A stretch of 64,000 nucleotides of DNA, from contig JACABE010000001.1 in the NCBI GenBank assembly GCA_013377005.1, positions 273,307 through 337,306 of the forward strand, in the 5' to 3' direction. The position numbers were made by a program, and so were the translations under genes. This DNA comes from Bacteroidota bacterium. GTDB taxonomy: Bacteria; Bacteroidota; Bacteroidia; Bacteroidales; JACABE01. Of this stretch, positions 17,992 through 27,002 are shown piece by piece (position 1 is the first letter of the stretch; each line of letters starts with the position of its first letter). The notes beneath the pieces are model-generated. The model was not told where the DNA came from and ran no database searches. It saw only the letters and a program-made list of their open reading frames with translations.

Positions 17992-20142
17992 TTAAAAGCG
18001 AATCTTAATAGTTCCGAATATTTCTCTTTTCGGACCGGGTTGATAAGAGTTGCCATCAGGATCGGGTTCGGTAAATGCCATGTATTTTTCGCCGGTAAAG
18101 TTACGGGCAAAGAGGCTGCATTCGCCGTTCAAACCTCCGATTTTCCATAGATAAGCAATACGGGCATGGAATAAATTAAATCCATCCTGCCAGTTTTGGT
18201 AAATTGTCGGATCCAATAAACCGCTATATGCTTTTGCATCCGTATAAATAGCCCATTCCGATTGATATTCGCTACCCAAACTTATTTTAAAGTTTTTGTT
18301 GATTGCATACACTATTTCGGTATATAACTGATGTTTGGGTGAATTGGGTAAATATTGTCCGTCAGCCGGAGGAGTGGTTAATACATACGTAGGGTCAGTA
18401 TACACAGGATCAATGGTTGCTGTGGTATATTTATAATCAGCATACGTATAAGCCAATTGTAAACTTAAATTCTTAAGTATTTTATAGGAAAACATGGCTT
18501 CAATACCATAACGTTTGCTGCTACCTGCATTACCATAGAATACTTCCTGGTTTCCTCTGCCGCTTTGTTTGAAACGGAAGAAATCATTTTCGGTATTCAT
18601 CATAAATCCGGTAACTTCATAGTAAAGTTTATCGCCCCAAAAGCCACGTGCACCTAATTCAAAACAATTGGAAGTAGCTGCTACCAAATGAGTATTAAAA
18701 CCGCTATAACCCACAGGATTATTGGCGAGTTCTTCGGTTGATGGTGGCATAAAACCTTGACTCCAGTTAGCAAAAACCGTTACAGCATCCAAAAAAGAAT
18801 AGCTTGCTCCCAATCGTGCCGAGGCTTTGGTATAATCTTTAGAAGTTTTGGCAGAGTCGGCAGCCATCATTTTATCTGTTAATTCATTGTTGGTAGCATC
18901 ATACCTAACACTTCCCAACAGATTGAATTTACCGAATTCAAGTTTATACAAAGCAAAAGCTCCTATACTACTCTGCGAAATCAGTTGATTTGCCAGTAAA
19001 GTATCCAGTTCTATATTAGTTTCATCAGTACTTTCAACTCTATTAAGATTATTTGAACTTTGCAGCTTGTACATGCTGATGTTTTGCCATTTTACATCGG
19101 TTCCCAAACTAAAATGGTTTATTACCTTACCTGTTTTCAGGTGCAGATTATATTGTGCACTCACTCCCGGAGCGGTATAATCTCTGTATTCAGCAGCTTT
19201 ATTACTGGTTTCTTTGTATTTCCAGTTTCTTAGATAAGTAGAAAGCTGTACATCCTGCATCTCGTTTATTTTGTAAGCTGCCACAAGACCAAAGGTAGTA
19301 CGGTTGGTTTTTTGATATTCATTAAAAGGGCATGCATCGGGATTAGCCTGTAATAAGTTGTCGAATTGTGTAAGATTTAAACCTTCGGGATTTTGTTGGA
19401 AATAATCGGTATGAGAAATAATCTGGGTAATCGTTAATTTGTTTGTTGGGCGAAAGTTGATTTTTTCGTACAGTTTATTGCTCCAGTATGCTTGATGATC
19501 GCGATAGCCGTCACCGTCAGTACGGGAAAAACTGATGCGGTAATCCATATTATTTTTGGAGCCATCTAATTGCAATAATGATTTTCTGAATCCATTGCTG
19601 CCAAAACTCTGGCTTAATTCGCCACCAATGGGTCTAATACCACCATTATTGGTAGTAATATTTAAAACGCCACCGGCTCCACTTCCACCGTACAAACCAG
19701 CAGAAGGACCACGTAAGATTTCAATTTTACTGACTGTTGACCAATCAACATCATATAAATCTGGAGCAAAACCCGAAGGATCATTCAATGGAATGCCATC
19801 AATCATTACACCGATTCCACGCAATCCTCTTTCGGTTAAGATTCCCTGACCTCGAATGGAAACGTGTACTCGTTCCCCGTCATGCTGATTGTCGATTCTA
19901 ACACCGGGAACCAGTCGCAATGCTTCTTCCACACCGATGCCTTTTGGCATTATCGAGAGTCCTTCGGAAGTAACTACAGATATAGCACCCGGATTGGTTT
20001 TTAATAAAATAGGCATTCTGTTTGCCGTAACGATAACTTCGTCTAATTTTATTGTCTTGGTAGTATCTTGTTTTACATTTTGTCCAAATGTAAAAATGTA
20101 GCTGCACAAAGATAGTGCAACGAAAAATATTTTAATTTTCAT
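17992..20142 (-). CDS. TonB-dependent outer-membrane receptor
   Basis: A 716-residue active-transport receptor. The signal peptide (FFVALSLCSYIFTFG|Q) is followed by a TonB-box-like LDEVIVTANR near residue 35. The plug domain (about 45-165) has ALRLVPGVRI, SIRGQGI and IEILRGPSAGLYGGSGAGGVLNI, then the barrel, ending in the aromatic C-terminal strand FGTIKIRF. There is no N-terminal carboxypeptidase-like or STN domain and no SusD partner, so it resembles siderophore, metal or cofactor receptors more than polysaccharide ones. The substrate is unknown. A 168-residue membrane-anchored protein is encoded just upstream on the same strand. Confidence 0.95.
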   Translation of the reverse strand: MKIKIFFVALSLCSYIFTFGQNVKQDTTKTIKLDEVIVTANRMPILLKTNPGAISVVTSEGLSIMPKGIGVEEALRLVPGVRIDNQHDGERVHVSIRGQGILTERGLRGIGVMIDGIPLNDPSGFAPDLYDVDWSTVSKIEILRGPSAGLYGGSGAGGVLNITTNNGGIRPIGGELSQSFGSNGFRKSLLQLDGSKNNMDYRISFSRTDGDGYRDHQAYWSNKLYEKINFRPTNKLTITQIISHTDYFQQNPEGLNLTQFDNLLQANPDACPFNEYQKTNRTTFGLVAAYKINEMQDVQLSTYLRNWKYKETSNKAAEYRDYTAPGVSAQYNLHLKTGKVINHFSLGTDVKWQNISMYKLQSSNNLNRVESTDETNIELDTLLANQLISQSSIGAFALYKLEFGKFNLLGSVRYDATNNELTDKMMAADSAKTSKDYTKASARLGASYSFLDAVTVFANWSQGFMPPSTEELANNPVGYSGFNTHLVAATSNCFELGARGFWGDKLYYEVTGFMMNTENDFFRFKQSGRGNQEVFYGNAGSSKRYGIEAMFSYKILKNLSLQLAYTYADYKYTTATIDPVYTDPTYVLTTPPADGQYLPNSPKHQLYTEIVYAINKNFKISLGSEYQSEWAIYTDAKAYSGLLDPTIYQNWQDGFNLFHARIAYLWKIGGLNGECSLFARNFTGEKYMAFTEPDPDGNSYQPGPKREIFGTIKIRF

Positions 20143-20173
20143 CTGTTTAATTTTAAGTATTTGATTTTAAGCT

Positions 20174-20194
20174 ATTGTACTAAAACTGTACAAT
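20174..20194. promoter_or_regulatory. Inverted repeat upstream of the TonB receptor (possible operator)
   Basis: A perfect dyad ATTGTAC-N7-GTACAAT lies 32-52 bp before the receptor's start codon. This is a typical geometry for a repressor site, but the regulator is unknown. A second smaller dyad, AACAAC-GT-GTTGTT, is at 20316-20329. Neither is followed by a T-run in the receptor direction. Confidence 0.4.
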
Positions 20195-20359
20195 TTGCTT
20201 ATTTTGATATCTGTATAATCTTTTTGGTCATGATCCGCTATAACTCTTAATCATAATGAATATGAATAGTTTTTAGAGATGCTTCCTTCTTCAGTATAGA
20301 AAAAGCTTTTAGCGAAACAACGTGTTGTTATACTAGGAATGAAATTTTAAATAAAGAAA

Positions 20360-20866
20360 TTATGCAGATTTTGGCGGAGGGGAGTGGATGTCAAGGTTGT
20401 TGGATTTGTATAAAAAAATCAGATTTGGGTAACGAATTTTCGTAGCATATTTGTAATTTTCAATAACAAATAGCTGAGCAAAAAACTGTACATTAAACTC
20501 TGTTCTTATTTTTTTATCCGTTTGTTTTTCTGAATTGTGATTCTTTTTGAATTCTGCTATCAATTTCTCTTCTCTATGGTCGTTGATGCAGTAATATTGA
20601 ACTTTATTTTTTAGTTTTTTTATGCTAACTACATCGTACATTTCTCCATTGAAAGCAAATTCCTTATCATTTTCTTTCCAGTTTACTGAAGATTTGTTAT
20701 TATCGGATATTTCAATCAGGACAAGATCTTTATCCTTTAATCCTCTTCTTATTTCCTGCTTTATTTCTCTATGAGATGCATATTGTAATACACTATACCA
20801 TATATAATATCCTCCTAAATGAAAAAGAATGATATTCAGTAGTAATATGGAAAAGTATTTCTTCAT
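20360..20866 (-). CDS. Hypothetical membrane-anchored protein upstream of the TonB receptor
   Basis: 168 residues and not recognised. An N-terminal hydrophobic segment (YFSILLLNIILFHLGGYYIWY) is an uncleaved anchor or signal. The rest is a mixed charged domain with repeated EI..D and YYCINDHREEKL patterns. It ends in the proline-rich tail IHSPPPKSA, which I associate loosely with small Bacteroidota proteins encoded next to TonB receptors; that is memory rather than proof. Same strand as the receptor, with 217 bp and two dyads between them, so it may be coregulated rather than strictly cotranscribed. Confidence 0.6.
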   Translation of the reverse strand: MKKYFSILLLNIILFHLGGYYIWYSVLQYASHREIKQEIRRGLKDKDLVLIEISDNNKSSVNWKENDKEFAFNGEMYDVVSIKKLKNKVQYYCINDHREEKLIAEFKKNHNSEKQTDKKIRTEFNVQFFAQLFVIENYKYATKIRYPNLIFLYKSNNLDIHSPPPKSA

Positions 20867-20951
20867 CCAAGTAAATTTATATTAAAAGACTGTTTGAGAT
20901 AATCTTTTTACCCAAACAAAATTAGTACTTATTTTTTATTATAAACTTAAG

Positions 20952-21737
20952 CTAATTTATTTTTTTATTTATCATTTTAAGCCATTTCCCAAAGAAATCC
21001 TCATGACTCCAGTTATCTTCAGGTTGATTTACATCAAAATGCAAAGGAATGTGATTAAGTCCTTTTAGCTGATCTCTTTCGTATTCATGAATGATTCTGT
21101 TTATATCGTACTCCGGATGACCTAAATGAGCAATGAATCTTTCATCAGTTGATTCAAAAATAAAACTACCAGCTTCCATTGAATTAACCAGTAATTGAAT
21201 TTTGCCATTTTCTTTAGCTTTTATCAAATCAATTTCATTCATTCCGGCATATCTGCTTTGCGGACAATTAAATATATATTTTTCTTTATTAGAAATCCAA
21301 TGCTTTTTCAGAAGATAAGTAGCAGGGAAAACGCCAAATAATTTTTTATCAAAAACGTTACTTTCTATGCCCAGATATTTTCCAATAGCAATTCCACCCC
21401 AACAAATACCCATTGTACTTATAATATTTTGCTGTGCATAGGCAAAAATTTCACATAATTCGTTCCAATAAGTAATGTTTTCAAAACGCAAGGTTTCTAC
21501 AGGAGCTCCGGTGATAATTAGTCCGTCGAGTTTTATTTTCTCAATTGCTTTCTCAAAAGTAGTATAATGTTTTTCGAGATGTTTTTTATCGCTGCTTTTA
21601 TAGGCATGATTATTAACTTTTATCAGTACAATTTCAATAGGAATTGGTTGATAATTCAAAAATTTAAATATTTTTTCTTCATACTTTTCAGCTTCAGGCA
21701 TAATATTAAGAAAGCCTATTCGAAGTTTTTTTGCCAT
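20952..21737 (-). CDS. Divergent homoserine O-acyltransferase (MetA/HTS family)
   Basis: MetA-type enzymes acylate homoserine in methionine synthesis using a glutamine-amidotransferase-like fold. Visible are RIGFLNIMPEAEKYE, DGLIITGAPVETLRFENITYW, the nucleophile Cys in MGICWGG, LFGVFPATY, and the His/Glu region LGHPEYDINRIIHEYERD. At 261 aa it is about 40 residues shorter than usual because the N-terminal extension is absent. Where typical MetA has PHSRHTE it has CPQSRYAG. The start was set at MAKKLRIG: an upstream in-frame ATG precedes the -7 element TAAATTTG and would not be transcribed. Acyl donor and true substrate are uncertain. Confidence 0.82.
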   Translation of the reverse strand: MAKKLRIGFLNIMPEAEKYEEKIFKFLNYQPIPIEIVLIKVNNHAYKSSDKKHLEKHYTTFEKAIEKIKLDGLIITGAPVETLRFENITYWNELCEIFAYAQQNIISTMGICWGGIAIGKYLGIESNVFDKKLFGVFPATYLLKKHWISNKEKYIFNCPQSRYAGMNEIDLIKAKENGKIQLLVNSMEAGSFIFESTDERFIAHLGHPEYDINRIIHEYERDQLKGLNHIPLHFDVNQPEDNWSHEDFFGKWLKMINKKIN

Positions 21738-21745
21738 AAGTAGTG

Positions 21746-21753
21746 CAAATTTA
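21746..21753 (-). promoter_or_regulatory. Putative -7 element of the MetA-like gene
   Basis: On the minus strand TAAATTTG lies 8 bp before the chosen ATG, which would give a nearly leaderless mRNA. It decides the start codon. It shares a roughly 100-bp divergent region with the gene that begins at 21864. Confidence 0.5.
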
Positions 21754-21827
21754 ATGAACACTATGCAATTAATTTGATTTTTTTCAACTTTCTTTGTAAA
21801 AAAACCTCATTATTACAAAAAATAATG

Positions 21828-21835
21828 TAGATTTG
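21828..21835 (+). promoter_or_regulatory. Putative -7 element for the 349-residue unknown gene
   Basis: TAGATTTG matches TAnnTTTG 28 bp before the ATG at 21864. Confidence 0.45.
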
Positions 21836-21863
21836 AACCTTAAAATTTTAATAATTGTATTCA

Positions 21864-22913
21864 ATGTCACATTTTAAAAATTTATTATTACTTTTTGTAG
21901 TGGTTTTATTATTTAACAATAATTCAAAATCGCAGGTAGTTAATGCAAAAGCCGAAGATTTTAAGGATATTTGCAATCGTCCGTTAATTGTTCAATTGAT
22001 AACCGAAGATGCTTATTTTGTGGAAGATTTGCAAAAAAGAATTTCAAAAACAAGCAATGGCAAAAGAAAAGAAGAGTTGGAAGGTGAATTGAGTGCTTAC
22101 AGAGATTTTGTTACTGCTTATAATAGTCAGATAAAAGAAGCTATTGCAAAAGATTGGCAATTTAACAAAGAAAAACCTATTGAATACAAAACATTTTCAG
22201 AAGTACAAGATATTAGAAAAGTTAATTCTCGAAATTATACATTGTTACAGTTTGTACAAACAAAACTTTGGGTAACCAATGAATATGGTATCGAAACATT
22301 TACTAAGAAAACTATTCCTACTATGGTTTATTCTCGTATGGAAAATTGTGTACCTTTTGATGAAAATTTTAATAAGAAAATAGATTATAGCTTTTATATG
22401 CCTTATATCAACTCTCGAAAAAATCATCAACTATATGTTTCAGATTTACTTATTTCTTTAAAAATTATTCAAAATCACATTAAAGAAATTAGAAATTTTG
22501 ATAAAAAAAATTATACTGTTATGGATTATGCAAAAGATCAGGATGATGAAAATTGCATAAAATTAAAGAGTGTAACTCTTTTACTGGATGAAAAATTATT
22601 GGATACAAAAACAAAAAGTACAGATTTATTAAAAATTTATTCTGGTAAAATAAATATTATTTCAACAGATGAAATAAGTAAAATTATTAATAATCAGGAA
22701 GAAGAAATTGTTAGTATTTCATTACCTTTTTCAATGAAATCTGAAAAATCAGGAATTGAAGGCTTAGAATTTATGGAAAGAATAATGTATATGAAATGCT
22801 TTGTAAATGCCAAATCCGGCGTTTTCTTTTCAAGTTATATTGCTAAGACGGGTGATAATTGGGAACCACTTTTTAAAATTCAAGAATTCAAAAGAATAGA
22901 AAAGTGTAAATAA
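21864..22913 (+). CDS. Hypothetical exported protein
   Basis: About 349 residues from the ATG; the preceding in-frame TTG was not used. An N-terminal signal peptide (LLLLFVVVLLFNNNSKSQ) marks export to the periplasm or outer membrane. The mature part is Lys/Glu-rich with long helical stretches (LQKRISKTSNGKRKEELEG). A central segment around YSFYMPYINSRKNHQLYVSDLLISLKII is followed by mixed strands. No Cys lipobox, no sorting domain, and no family recognised. Its stop abuts the convergent 84-residue gene with no spacer. Confidence 0.65.
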   Translation: MSHFKNLLLLFVVVLLFNNNSKSQVVNAKAEDFKDICNRPLIVQLITEDAYFVEDLQKRISKTSNGKRKEELEGELSAYRDFVTAYNSQIKEAIAKDWQFNKEKPIEYKTFSEVQDIRKVNSRNYTLLQFVQTKLWVTNEYGIETFTKKTIPTMVYSRMENCVPFDENFNKKIDYSFYMPYINSRKNHQLYVSDLLISLKIIQNHIKEIRNFDKKNYTVMDYAKDQDDENCIKLKSVTLLLDEKLLDTKTKSTDLLKIYSGKINIISTDEISKIINNQEEEIVSISLPFSMKSEKSGIEGLEFMERIMYMKCFVNAKSGVFFSSYIAKTGDNWEPLFKIQEFKRIEKCK

Positions 22914-23168
22914 TTATTTATTTAGTAAGCTGTTAAAATTGATATTAATTTCATATAATCCAACTGCTTGAATTTCATCAATCAAATCTATTTTGTAAAT
23001 TTTATTGGCTTCAGAGCTATACCAAATCTCACAGAGAAAATCGTTTAGCTGATACAGCTTTATTGTAAATCCATCATTATGTCGAAGATATAATTCTTCG
23101 CCATCTTCAAAAATAATAGTCAATTTGTCAATTAAGCTTAATCGTTCAAAACTATTGGCCGTTAGCAT
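22914..23168 (-). CDS. Small hypothetical protein
   Basis: 84 residues, no signal peptide, predicted all-beta (KLTIIFEDGEELYLRH, FTIKLYQLNDFLCEIWYSSEANKIYKIDLIDEI). Codon use and composition look coding, and an ATG start follows an AT-rich leader. It does not match a family I know. It lies between, and in the same direction as, the outer-membrane barrel gene behind it (46 bp). Confidence 0.55.
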   Translation of the reverse strand: MLTANSFERLSLIDKLTIIFEDGEELYLRHNDGFTIKLYQLNDFLCEIWYSSEANKIYKIDLIDEIQAVGLYEININFNSLLNK

Positions 23169-23213
23169 TTAAGTTAGAATTAATGAAAAAAGTTTGTGAA
23201 CCTATCATTTGGT

Positions 23214-24512
23214 TTAATCTTTCGAAGTAAAAAAGTTTGGTTTCAAAGTTATCATCAAATAAGCAAATTGTGCAAATTTACTTTCTCCTTTATTAATTTT
23301 AGATAGATATTCCATAGACTCATTTGGGAGCATAGTGCAATAACCTAAACTAAGATTCATTACTTTATTATATTTGTAGGTATAAATAAAGTCGATTTCC
23401 GACCCAAGATTTTTATCAATAAGATAACTTGCTTTTGAAGAAACTAAAACATAAGCCTTATCAAGATTATATAAATGATAGGTTGCTTCTATATTATGTT
23501 TTTCTTTAAAATCAAAAATAGCTCTTATATATAAATCATTAACTCCTGCACCTTTTGTAATATCAGATGAATTCCCTGTAAAGTAATCCATGTAGCCCAA
23601 AAATGTATGTCCTGTTCCGTATAGCTTGTCAAATGTAGTTGATTCAGTTTTAGCTATAGTTGTATCTTTAAAATCTGTACCTGAATAATGGTCGTAAGCA
23701 ACAGCAAGTTCTATACCTTTAGTAATTTTATAGTTTAGCTTTGCTGAATAAAAATTAGCTTTAACTGTTTTTCCATCAGCTAATTTGCCTCCCTGATAAT
23801 AAAAAACACCTCCAATTTTTAATTTTCCTATGTTATAATTAATATTGGGTCCAATAGTAAATCTTGAGTTCAAGGTATTAGCATCTGTTGGTTTTTGGTT
23901 TACATCTAATATTGACACCAAAGAAACATCCAGCTTATTATTTACGAAAGGTTTATTTAGCCATAAATAACTAAGATATTTATAATTTTTTACAGTATAA
24001 TCTGAGAGAAACAATGCAGAACCAGCATTGTTATTCATTGCTAAACCTAGGTCTGCTTTTAATGTTTTTGCTTTATTATCGTATTGAAAAACAGCCAAAT
24101 CATGTACAATTCCTTGGTCGCTCCAATTTGAAATTGAAAGTAATCTTTCATCATCATATTTTATTTGTTGACGTCCGAATTTTATTGCAAAATTTTCATT
24201 GAAGTTATATTTAGCCCAAGCTTCAAACACGCCTATATTGTTATTACTTGTTGAAGTAGCATCTTGTCCCCAATTTCTAATATCTTGTACAGAGAATCCA
24301 AAAGTCATGTTATCTTTTTTATAATCAAATAATAAACGACTTCTTTGGACAATTAAACCATAAGGATTTTGCGAACCACTTAACAATTGTTTGTAACCAT
24401 CTAAGAGCATAGTTTTTGTACGAAGTTCTCCATTGATAGCAAATTGTGCTGATGTTATCTGAAAAGAAAAAACAAGAATGCAAAACATCAAAAATTTGTT
24501 TAAATATTTCAT
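23214..24512 (-). CDS. Outer-membrane beta-barrel protein, alginate-export-like
   Basis: 432 residues with a cleavable signal peptide (MFCILVFSFQITSA|Q), then a run of amphipathic strands. Family-like blocks are FAINGELRTKTMLLDGY, QRSRLLFDYKKDNMTFGFSVQDIRNWGQ, FEAWAKYNFNENFAIKFGRQQIKYDDERLL and the closing TITLKPNFF region. This pattern (RxRL near the N-terminus, QDIRxWG, GRQ.I.YDD.RLL) is shared by AlgE/alginate_exp-like barrels of Bacteroidota. These are probably general or substrate-specific porins; nothing nearby tells which substrate, and there is no alginate biosynthesis here. Confidence 0.82.
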   Translation of the reverse strand: MKYLNKFLMFCILVFSFQITSAQFAINGELRTKTMLLDGYKQLLSGSQNPYGLIVQRSRLLFDYKKDNMTFGFSVQDIRNWGQDATSTSNNNIGVFEAWAKYNFNENFAIKFGRQQIKYDDERLLSISNWSDQGIVHDLAVFQYDNKAKTLKADLGLAMNNNAGSALFLSDYTVKNYKYLSYLWLNKPFVNNKLDVSLVSILDVNQKPTDANTLNSRFTIGPNINYNIGKLKIGGVFYYQGGKLADGKTVKANFYSAKLNYKITKGIELAVAYDHYSGTDFKDTTIAKTESTTFDKLYGTGHTFLGYMDYFTGNSSDITKGAGVNDLYIRAIFDFKEKHNIEATYHLYNLDKAYVLVSSKASYLIDKNLGSEIDFIYTYKYNKVMNLSLGYCTMLPNESMEYLSKINKGESKFAQFAYLMITLKPNFFTSKD

Positions 24513-24541
24513 AATTCCTAAGCTTGAGTTTATTAATACTG

Positions 24542-24549
24542 CAAATGTA
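24542..24549 (-). promoter_or_regulatory. Putative -7 element of the barrel gene
   Basis: On the minus strand TACATTTG matches TAnnTTTG about 30 bp before the ATG at 24512. Confidence 0.45.
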
Positions 24550-24707
24550 AAAAGTATTTTCAGAATAAGAAAGAAAAATATTTTATGTTTGAACTATTCA
24601 AAAAACTTTTAAACAGATAGTTAATATATTGTTTATAAATTATCTTTAAAATTCAGAAATAGTTTGAATAAAAAAATTATTTTTACCTAATAATTTAAGA
24701 AGTTTTT

Positions 24708-25883
24708 ATGGATATTAAAATTTATTTAGAACCTGTTAGTTTTAAAAATGAAGATATTGATTATCATGATTTACGTCATCGATTAGGACATTTAATTTCT
24801 GCATATACTGAGGACGGTAACTTTCCTGATTTGGATGGAATTGATATTGCTATTATAGGAGTAAAGGAAGATAGAAGATCCGTTAATAATTATGGTAGTG
24901 CAAATGCCCCAGACGAAATTCGCAAGAAATTTTATCAATTATTTCCTTCCTCAGCAAAAAACAGCATTGTTGATATTGGGAATATAAAAAAAGGACATGC
25001 TGTTGAGGATACTTATTTTGCAATAAGCGAAGTAATTGCGTCACTTATTAAAAAAGAAATTATACCGATAATTATTGGAGGAAGTCAAGATTTGTGTTTT
25101 GCCAACTACAGAGCTTATGAAAAATTGGGACAAATCATTAATATTTTTACTGTTGATAATACTTTTGATTTAGGGGATGCTGAAGATGAGATAGATGCTC
25201 AAGCCTATTTGAGTAAAATTATTTTACATCAACCTAATTTTTTATTTAATTATACTAACATTGGATATCAAACTTATTTTGTTGATCAAGAGGCAATTGA
25301 CCTTATGGAAAAACTTTATTTTGATGCTTATCGTTTGGGTATAATAAAAAAAGAAATAGAATTGGTAGAACCTTTGATTCGCAATGCAGATATGATAAGT
25401 TTTGATATTTCAGCTGTTCGTCAAGCTGATGCACCCGGTAATGCAAATGCAACTCCTAATGGATTTAATGGAGAAGAAGTATGTCAGATTGCCCGTTATG
25501 CAGGGATGAGCGACAAATTAACTTCTATCGGTTTCTACGAATGTAATCCTACATTTGATAATAATGCACAAACCTCTCATCTTGTAGCTCAAATGATTTG
25601 GTATTTTATCGATGGATTTTATAATCGAAAATTTGATTATCCTTACAAAGACAAAGAAAACTATAAAAAATACTATGTTTCTATAAAAGATAATTCTCAT
25701 GAAATTATTTTTTATAAAAGTAAAAAAAGCGATCGATGGTGGATGGAAGTGCCGTGTCCTGTTGACATGAAAATCAAATACGAGCGTCATTATCTAGTGC
25801 CTTGTTCTTATAATGATTATCAGGTTGCTTTGGCAGATGAGGTTCCTGATCGTTGGTGGCAGGTTTTTAAGAAATTAATGTAA
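24708..25883 (+). CDS. Arginase/formimidoylglutamase-fold protein with degenerate metal site
   Basis: 391 residues of the ureohydrolase (arginase, agmatinase, formimidoylglutamase) family. The fold motifs are present but changed. The GGDH position reads GGSQD, the DAHxD position reads DNTFD, and SxDxD reads SFDIS. Thus two His and one Asp of the usual six manganese ligands are Gln, Thr and Ser. The C-terminal block GFNGEEVCQIARYAGMSDKL is well conserved, and about 70 residues rich in Tyr, Lys and Trp follow (SDRWWMEVP, DRWWQVFKKL). It is therefore likely not a manganese hydrolase of the ordinary kind. I believe similar variants recur in Bacteroidota, so it may be a conserved pseudoenzyme. It stands alone. 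Confidence 0.85.
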   Translation: MDIKIYLEPVSFKNEDIDYHDLRHRLGHLISAYTEDGNFPDLDGIDIAIIGVKEDRRSVNNYGSANAPDEIRKKFYQLFPSSAKNSIVDIGNIKKGHAVEDTYFAISEVIASLIKKEIIPIIIGGSQDLCFANYRAYEKLGQIINIFTVDNTFDLGDAEDEIDAQAYLSKIILHQPNFLFNYTNIGYQTYFVDQEAIDLMEKLYFDAYRLGIIKKEIELVEPLIRNADMISFDISAVRQADAPGNANATPNGFNGEEVCQIARYAGMSDKLTSIGFYECNPTFDNNAQTSHLVAQMIWYFIDGFYNRKFDYPYKDKENYKKYYVSIKDNSHEIIFYKSKKSDRWWMEVPCPVDMKIKYERHYLVPCSYNDYQVALADEVPDRWWQVFKKLM

Positions 25884-25915
25884 ATAAAATTCTAGATAAA
25901 TTTAAGATTTTTCAC

Positions 25916-26935
25916 CTATTTAAAGTTTCTGTATTCTCTTTCAAATAGCAAACAAGTTTCAACAATGCTTTGATTAATCGGAGTAAAATCGAAGGATAAT
26001 TCTTGTTTTATTTTCGCTGATGAATATAAATATTTATTTTGTGAAGTATTTACGGTTTCTTTGGTAATCATTGGTTTACTGTTAAATATTGTGCTTTTTA
26101 ATTTTTCAAAGCGCCAAGCAAAATTCAGTAAAAATAAACTCGCTTTAAATTGAGGTGGTTTTTTGCCAAAAGCTGTCATTATTCTTGTAAAAAGTTCCTT
26201 ATAGCTGAGGTTTTCTGAAGAAAGAATATATCTTTGATTCTCAATTGAACTATTCATTAATTTTACCATAGCTTTAGCAACATCTCTTACATCAATAAAC
26301 CCATTTACGCCATTAGTGTAAAATTTAGTACCTTTCCACATCGTTTGAAAAATTTTCGAACTTCCCGATTCCCAGTTGCCAGGACCTAAAATAACAGATG
26401 GATTTACAATAACAGCATTCAAGCCTTCTTCAATGCCTCTCCAAACTTCTCTTTCCGCAGCATATTTACTTTTTGCATAATTTGAATTACGTCCGGAAGA
26501 TTTCCATGTAGTTTCTTCATTAATTAAATCTTCGTTTTCTGCTCTGCCAATAGCAGCGATTGAACTTACATAACATAGCTTTCTAACAGAAGACTTTAAT
26601 GCAGCATCAACAATATTAGCTGTTCCTTTGATATTGGTATTAAACATGCTTAATTTATCTTTTGATTCAAAAGAAACTTCGGCTGCACAATGATAGATTT
26701 GAGTGACTCCTTTCATAGCTTCATTCAGCGAAACAATATCATCTATATCACCTGTTATCCATTCTATTTGAGAAACCACCTGTTTGTAATCTGCTGTATA
26801 GTAAGAAAATATTTTTTCAGTTAACTGTAAACTGCTGTTTTTTCGTTTTAATGCTTTAGGTTTTTCGCCGTTTTTCAGTAATTCATATAATAGATGAGCA
26901 CCTACAAATCCCGTTCCTCCGGTTACTAATATCAT
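25916..26935 (-). CDS. NAD-dependent epimerase/dehydratase (extended SDR)
   Basis: 339 residues of the extended short-chain dehydrogenase/reductase family. The N-terminal cofactor loop is TGGTGFVGAHLL, the Asp pair region is WITGDIDD, and the catalytic Ser and YxxxK are in CYVSSIAAIG and SNYAKSKYAAE. The segment VIVNPSVILGPGNWESG is typical of dihydroflavonol-reductase-like and sugar-epimerase-like members. Substrate not assignable. It is convergent with the arginase-like gene (33 bp between stops), and copy C of the nonamer repeat lies behind its start. Confidence 0.9.
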   Translation of the reverse strand: MILVTGGTGFVGAHLLYELLKNGEKPKALKRKNSSLQLTEKIFSYYTADYKQVVSQIEWITGDIDDIVSLNEAMKGVTQIYHCAAEVSFESKDKLSMFNTNIKGTANIVDAALKSSVRKLCYVSSIAAIGRAENEDLINEETTWKSSGRNSNYAKSKYAAEREVWRGIEEGLNAVIVNPSVILGPGNWESGSSKIFQTMWKGTKFYTNGVNGFIDVRDVAKAMVKLMNSSIENQRYILSSENLSYKELFTRIMTAFGKKPPQFKASLFLLNFAWRFEKLKSTIFNSKPMITKETVNTSQNKYLYSSAKIKQELSFDFTPINQSIVETCLLFEREYRNFK

Positions 26936-27002
26936 AATTAATTGTTTTAATGTAATTTGGTAAAGTTAAGAATTTATTTTTCTACAATTAATTCTATTTA
27001 TA

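Noticed and set aside
20143-20359. Possible riboswitch (cobalamin type) before the TonB receptor
   Set aside because: I could not find the conserved core elements of a B12 riboswitch; only simple dyads are present.
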